A stretch of 64,000 bases of DNA from Methylococcus capsulatus (lineage in GTDB: Bacteria; Pseudomonadota; Gammaproteobacteria; Methylococcales; Methylococcaceae). The notes beneath the pieces are model-generated. The model saw only the letters and a program-made list of their open reading frames with translations, was not told the origin of the DNA and made no database searches. Below, in pieces: positions 61,085 to 64,000 of the stretch. A program made the position numbers and the translations under genes. Position 1 is the first letter of the stretch, and the number at the start of each line of letters is the position of its first letter. Where the stretch lies: the NCBI RefSeq assembly GCF_036864975.1, contig NZ_CP104311.1, positions 2,209,513-2,273,512 on the forward strand. The letters are read 5' to 3'.

Positions 61085-63028
61085 ATGACTGTGAGCAATA
61101 TCGTGGTGTTTGCTTTGGGCAGCGGGGCGGCGGGGGTCGCCTGCGCGTTGCTGAACGCCGGAGGAGCCTTGCGAAGAAGTGCCGGGTCGGCGGAGGTTCA
61201 GGCGGTGGCGAGGGCGATTCAGGAAGGCACGGAGGTGTTCCTCAAGCGGCAATACCTCGCCGTGGCGGTGTTCGGGAGTCTGCTCGCGCTGGCTTTGACG
61301 AGGCTCGGTGTCTGGACCGCCAACGGCTTCATCGCCGGCATCGTCGCTTCGGCGCTGGCGGGCTATATCGGCCTGGCCGTCTCGGTGCGGGCGGAGGCGC
61401 GCACCGCCGACACGGCGGGCGAGGGGCTGGGCGCGGCGCTGGCGACGGCCTTCCGGAGCGGAACCACCATGGGGCTCCTGGTGGCCGGCCTCGCGCTGTC
61501 GGCCGTGGCAGGCTACTACGCCCTCGCGCTGTCCATGGGGACGCCGGACGACGTGCACGGCGGCCTGTTGGGACTGGCGCTGGGCGGTTCGCTGATGAGC
61601 GTGTTCGCTCGGACCGTCGGCGGGGGCTGGGCAAAGACTGCAGGCGGTCCCCTGGCTCAGGCGACGAGCGGGGCCGCGGCTCTGGGGGACTATGTCGGCG
61701 CCCATGCCGGCCATGCGGCCGGAATCGCGGCCGATGTGTTCGAGACCCTCACGCTGGCGCTGGTGGCCGCGATGCTGCTGGCTCGGAGCGTGTTCGGCGC
61801 CGACAGCCCGTGGGTGGAATTCCCTCTGCTGGTGGCCGGCTTCGTGGTAGCGGCTTCCCTGGCCGGCGCCTGCTTCGTGCGTCTGGGCAAGAGCCGCTAC
61901 CTCGTGGGCGCCTTGTACCGCAGTGTGGTCGTCACCATGATCCTGGCCGGCGTGAGCCTCTATTATGCGTCCGAATGGTTCCTCGGCCTGCCCGCCGTCC
62001 AGCCCGCCTTCAGCGTGCTGAACCTGTTCTCCGCAACCTGTACCGGTCTGGCGTTGGCCGGCCTGAACGTCGCCGCGGCGGAATATCACACCTCGAAAAG
62101 TTTCGATTTCGCCAGGCGCATCGCGGCGGCCTCGCGCGGTGGCCCGGCGACCAATGTCGTCGCTGGTCTGGCCGCGGGACTGAAATCCACCGGTTGGGCC
62201 ATTGCCCTTCTGTGCGCGGCGTTCATCGCTCCATATTATCTCGGCGGTGGCTTTTCGGGCCACGAGGGTACGGGCCTGTTCGCGGTGGGACTTGCCGCCG
62301 TGGCAATGGCGTCGCTCGGCGGCGTCATGGTCGCCATCGACGGTTATGGCATCGCCGCCGAGGCCGCGCACGGGATCGCCGAAACCGCCGGATTGCCAGA
62401 CGAGGTGCGCCAGGCCACCGCCTCCCTGGATGCCGCCGGCCGGGCGACGCGTCCGGTGGTGCAGGGGTATGCCGTGGGCGCCGGCGGCTTGGCGATGCTG
62501 GCGCTGTTCGCCGAGTATTCGAAATGTTTCAGCATACCCCTGGTACTGAACCTGTCCGATCCGGTCGTGCTGACCGGACTGTTCGCCGGCGGCCTGATGC
62601 CGTACCTGCTGGGTTCGGTGTCTCTCGGGGCGATCGGGAAGGTTGCGGCCGGACCGGGCGGGCAGGCCAATGCCACCATGCGAGCGGTGTTCAGGCGGGC
62701 ATCGATCCTGGTGCTGCTGCCCCTGGCGGTTCCGCTCCTGGTCGGGTTCGGCGGTGGCCGGGAGGCACTGGGCGGCATGTTGGTCGGCGCTATCGTGACC
62801 GGCCTGTTCCAGGCATTCGCCATGAGCAACGGTGGCGGCGCCTGGGACAGTGCGAGGCGGTATATCGAGGACGGCATGTACGGTGGCCGCGATTCGGAGG
62901 CGCACCAGGCCGCTCTGACCGGCGACCGGGTCGGAACCGCCTGCAAGGAGGCGGCGGGACCGGCACTCAATCCGCTGATCAAGCTGATGGGGCTGGTGTC
63001 CGTGTTGATCGCGCCGCTGCTGGCCTGA
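61085..63028 (+). CDS. HppA-like membrane protein lacking pyrophosphatase active-site motifs
   Basis: A 647-residue homologue of membrane-bound H+/Na+-pyrophosphatase, with about 15-16 membrane helices (for example KFLKRQY-type EVFLKRQYLAVAVFG and EYSKCFSIPLVLNLSDPVVL). The overall order of helices and loops matches HppA, but the cytosolic substrate motifs are changed: the DVGADLVGKxE loop reads AGGPLAQATSGAAALGDYVG, DNVGDNVGDxAG reads LGDYVGAHAGHAAG, ADNAGGIAEM reads AEAAHGIAET, and GDTVGDPxKDTAGP reads GDRVGTACKEAAGP. Loss of the Asp and Lys residues that hold Mg and pyrophosphate makes normal hydrolysis unlikely. ATG 61085 has AGGAG at about 61071. The next gene starts some 30 nt later. 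Confidence 0.85.
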   Translation: MTVSNIVVFALGSGAAGVACALLNAGGALRRSAGSAEVQAVARAIQEGTEVFLKRQYLAVAVFGSLLALALTRLGVWTANGFIAGIVASALAGYIGLAVSVRAEARTADTAGEGLGAALATAFRSGTTMGLLVAGLALSAVAGYYALALSMGTPDDVHGGLLGLALGGSLMSVFARTVGGGWAKTAGGPLAQATSGAAALGDYVGAHAGHAAGIAADVFETLTLALVAAMLLARSVFGADSPWVEFPLLVAGFVVAASLAGACFVRLGKSRYLVGALYRSVVVTMILAGVSLYYASEWFLGLPAVQPAFSVLNLFSATCTGLALAGLNVAAAEYHTSKSFDFARRIAAASRGGPATNVVAGLAAGLKSTGWAIALLCAAFIAPYYLGGGFSGHEGTGLFAVGLAAVAMASLGGVMVAIDGYGIAAEAAHGIAETAGLPDEVRQATASLDAAGRATRPVVQGYAVGAGGLAMLALFAEYSKCFSIPLVLNLSDPVVLTGLFAGGLMPYLLGSVSLGAIGKVAAGPGGQANATMRAVFRRASILVLLPLAVPLLVGFGGGREALGGMLVGAIVTGLFQAFAMSNGGGAWDSARRYIEDGMYGGRDSEAHQAALTGDRVGTACKEAAGPALNPLIKLMGLVSVLIAPLLA

Positions 63029-63059
63029 GCCGATCCGGCATTCATCGAGGGAGATGCGC

Positions 63060-63815
63060 ATGCTTTCGACACGCAGCGTTTTTCAGGAGATACGGCGCGA
63101 TCCCCGGGCGTTCCAGCTTCTGATAAGCATCGCCGCCAAGGGCGAAACCCAGGGCGGCTGGGAGAACGAACGGATCGCGGCGCTGACGCCGGACCCGGAG
63201 CTGGCGCGCAAGGTCAGGCGGCACGGCGCCGACGAAACCAAGCATGGCCTGATGTTTGGCAAGCTGCTCCGCAAGGTCGGGCTGGACCAAGTGCCCGTGC
63301 CGGCGGATGCCGATTACTGCATGATGCTGGAAAGCCGCGGTATCGGGCTGTCGCACCGGCGTCTGAGCCGGGACGAGCCGCTCGGTCCGGAGGAAATCCT
63401 GCAGTACCTGGTGCACAGCAAAGTGACCGAGGAGCGCGCCTCCGATGAGGTCAACCGACTGCTGCGGGTGTTCGGGGACGATCCGGAACTGGCGCCGAGC
63501 CTGCGGGTCATCGCGGAGGATGAAATCAATCATCTTTCCTATGCCCACGAGGAGCTGCTCCGGCTCAGCGGTCAGGGTTATGGAGGCCGCATCGCGCAAA
63601 TGCTGAAGGTCTATGCGCTGGCCGAGATCCGTGTTTACCGTGACGTCGGCCTGGCGTTCGTCCGCCACATGGCGGCGCTCCTGGGTTGGAGCGGCCCTAA
63701 GCAATGGCTGCTGGAGCTGGGCGTTTCGGCGGCCTATGTCCTGGAACGGGCCTTTGCCTGGCGGCGGCTGGCGGCGCTCAAGCCACCGCTGCGCCGCGAT
63801 GCCATGGGGAATTGA
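63060..63815 (+). CDS. Ferritin-like diiron-domain protein
   Basis: A 251-residue helical protein with two ferritin-type motif sets: DETKHGLMFGKLL (ExxH), and EERASDEVNRLL with EDEINHLSYAHEELLRL (ExxxHxxxxxE). A four-helix carboxylate-bridged diiron site is likely, as in rubrerythrin or acyl-ACP desaturase relatives. Activity is unknown. ATG 63060 is preferred over 63054 because GAGGGA at 63047 would be too close to the latter. It is the second gene of the operon with the HppA-like protein, and the next gene follows after 3 nt. Confidence 0.8.
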   Translation: MLSTRSVFQEIRRDPRAFQLLISIAAKGETQGGWENERIAALTPDPELARKVRRHGADETKHGLMFGKLLRKVGLDQVPVPADADYCMMLESRGIGLSHRRLSRDEPLGPEEILQYLVHSKVTEERASDEVNRLLRVFGDDPELAPSLRVIAEDEINHLSYAHEELLRLSGQGYGGRIAQMLKVYALAEIRVYRDVGLAFVRHMAALLGWSGPKQWLLELGVSAAYVLERAFAWRRLAALKPPLRRDAMGN

Positions 63816-63818
63816 GGC

Positions 63819-64000
63819 ATGGCGGGAAGGCAACCGACAGTGGGATCGGCTGAGCACCGGCAGCTGTTCTGCCGTAGCTTCATCGACAGTCATTTGCAAT
63901 TCGAGCCGGCACAGTTGCCCTGGCCGGAGCTGGATCCGACCATGCTGCAGCGTCTCAGGGAAGTGCCGTTCTGGCAGGAGGTCCTGTATACCGAGATGCG
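63819..64000 (+). CDS. Partial CDS continuing beyond the window
   Basis: The frame starts at ATG 63819, 3 nt after the ferritin-like gene, and is open to the window edge: MAGRQPTVGSAEHRQLFCRS, then FIDSHLQFEPAQLPWPELDP and LREVPFWQEVLYTEM. The tight spacing implies translation with the previous gene. The visible 60 residues do not let me name a family; the FWQEVLYTE stretch would fit an N-terminus of another ferritin-like protein. Confidence 0.7.
   Translation, partial: MAGRQPTVGSAEHRQLFCRSFIDSHLQFEPAQLPWPELDPTMLQRLREVPFWQEVLYTEM

Noticed and set aside
61052..63061. A 669-codon minus-strand frame
   Set aside because: Exact antisense of the HppA-like gene with low-complexity shadow composition.

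Overview
The window is a GC-rich gammaproteobacterial chromosome segment. A complete bioBFHCD operon, a methionine-rich secreted protein, a Wzy-type exopolysaccharide (EPS) locus and an H+-pyrophosphatase homologue together suggest a methanotroph close to Methylococcus. That assignment is inference, because no methane monooxygenase or rRNA gene lies in the window.

Layout. 1-3381: the 3' part of a type II secretion secretin (gspD), a small secreted protein, a 116-bp MITE-like element and comF. 3595-8031: the biotin operon bioB-bioF-bioH-bioC-bioD. 8138-14067: a Met/His-rich periplasmic protein, a beta-CASP metallo-hydrolase, a Nif3-like protein, a PaaK-like adenylate-forming enzyme, a HAD phosphatase and a STAS-like protein. 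14078-15310: gene decay, with remnants of a group-4-type hydrogenase large and small subunit and a frameshifted Uma2-type gene. 15312-18982: a lipoprotein, a MarR-type EPS regulator, gmd and fcl (GDP-fucose synthesis), and a coiled-coil protein built of 18-residue repeats. 19000-23540: an accessory patch with transposase and nucleotidyltransferase relics, an internally deleted sugar-nucleotide dehydrogenase, two Rpn/PD-(D/E)XK-type genes, a MntA/HepT toxin-antitoxin pair and a chimeric duplication of the Rpn genes. 23628-51499: a large EPS locus containing sqdB-like, wzx, wzy, methyltransferase and glycosyltransferase genes, a secreted glycosidase, a wbaP-like initiating transferase, a second O-antigen-ligase-like gene, an outer-membrane beta-barrel, a Wza-like export protein, a Wzc-like tyrosine kinase, a CpsB-like phosphatase and a small partner protein. 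51533-54348: cysA, cysW and cysT (sulfate import). 54618-55515: deletion remnants of cysK and a SufS-type desulfurase. 55637-57079: a flavoprotein. 57483-60722: a three-gene operon with two CydA-like membrane proteins, one carrying a fused cytochrome c domain, and a diheme cytochrome c. 61085-64000: a divergent HppA homologue lacking the pyrophosphate-site motifs, then a ferritin-like protein and a further gene cut by the window edge.

The EPS genes form a recognisable Wzx/Wzy pathway: GDP-fucose and UDP-sulfoquinovose-type precursors, lipid-linked initiation, sugar addition and methylation, flipping, polymerisation, then export under tyrosine kinase and phosphatase control. The middle of the locus has been heavily remodelled. 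An IS1380-type and an IS903-type element each interrupt a methyltransferase, and both target genes can be rejoined in frame at the target-site duplication. An IS481-type transposase lies beside a frameshifted FkbM methyltransferase, and the glycosidase carries the N-terminus of a lost glycosyltransferase.

The most novel-looking items are the degenerate HppA homologue in an operon with a ferritin-like protein, the CydA-like/cytochrome c operon divergent from it, and a 21-bp repeat family found both inside a transposase gene and in an intergenic element.
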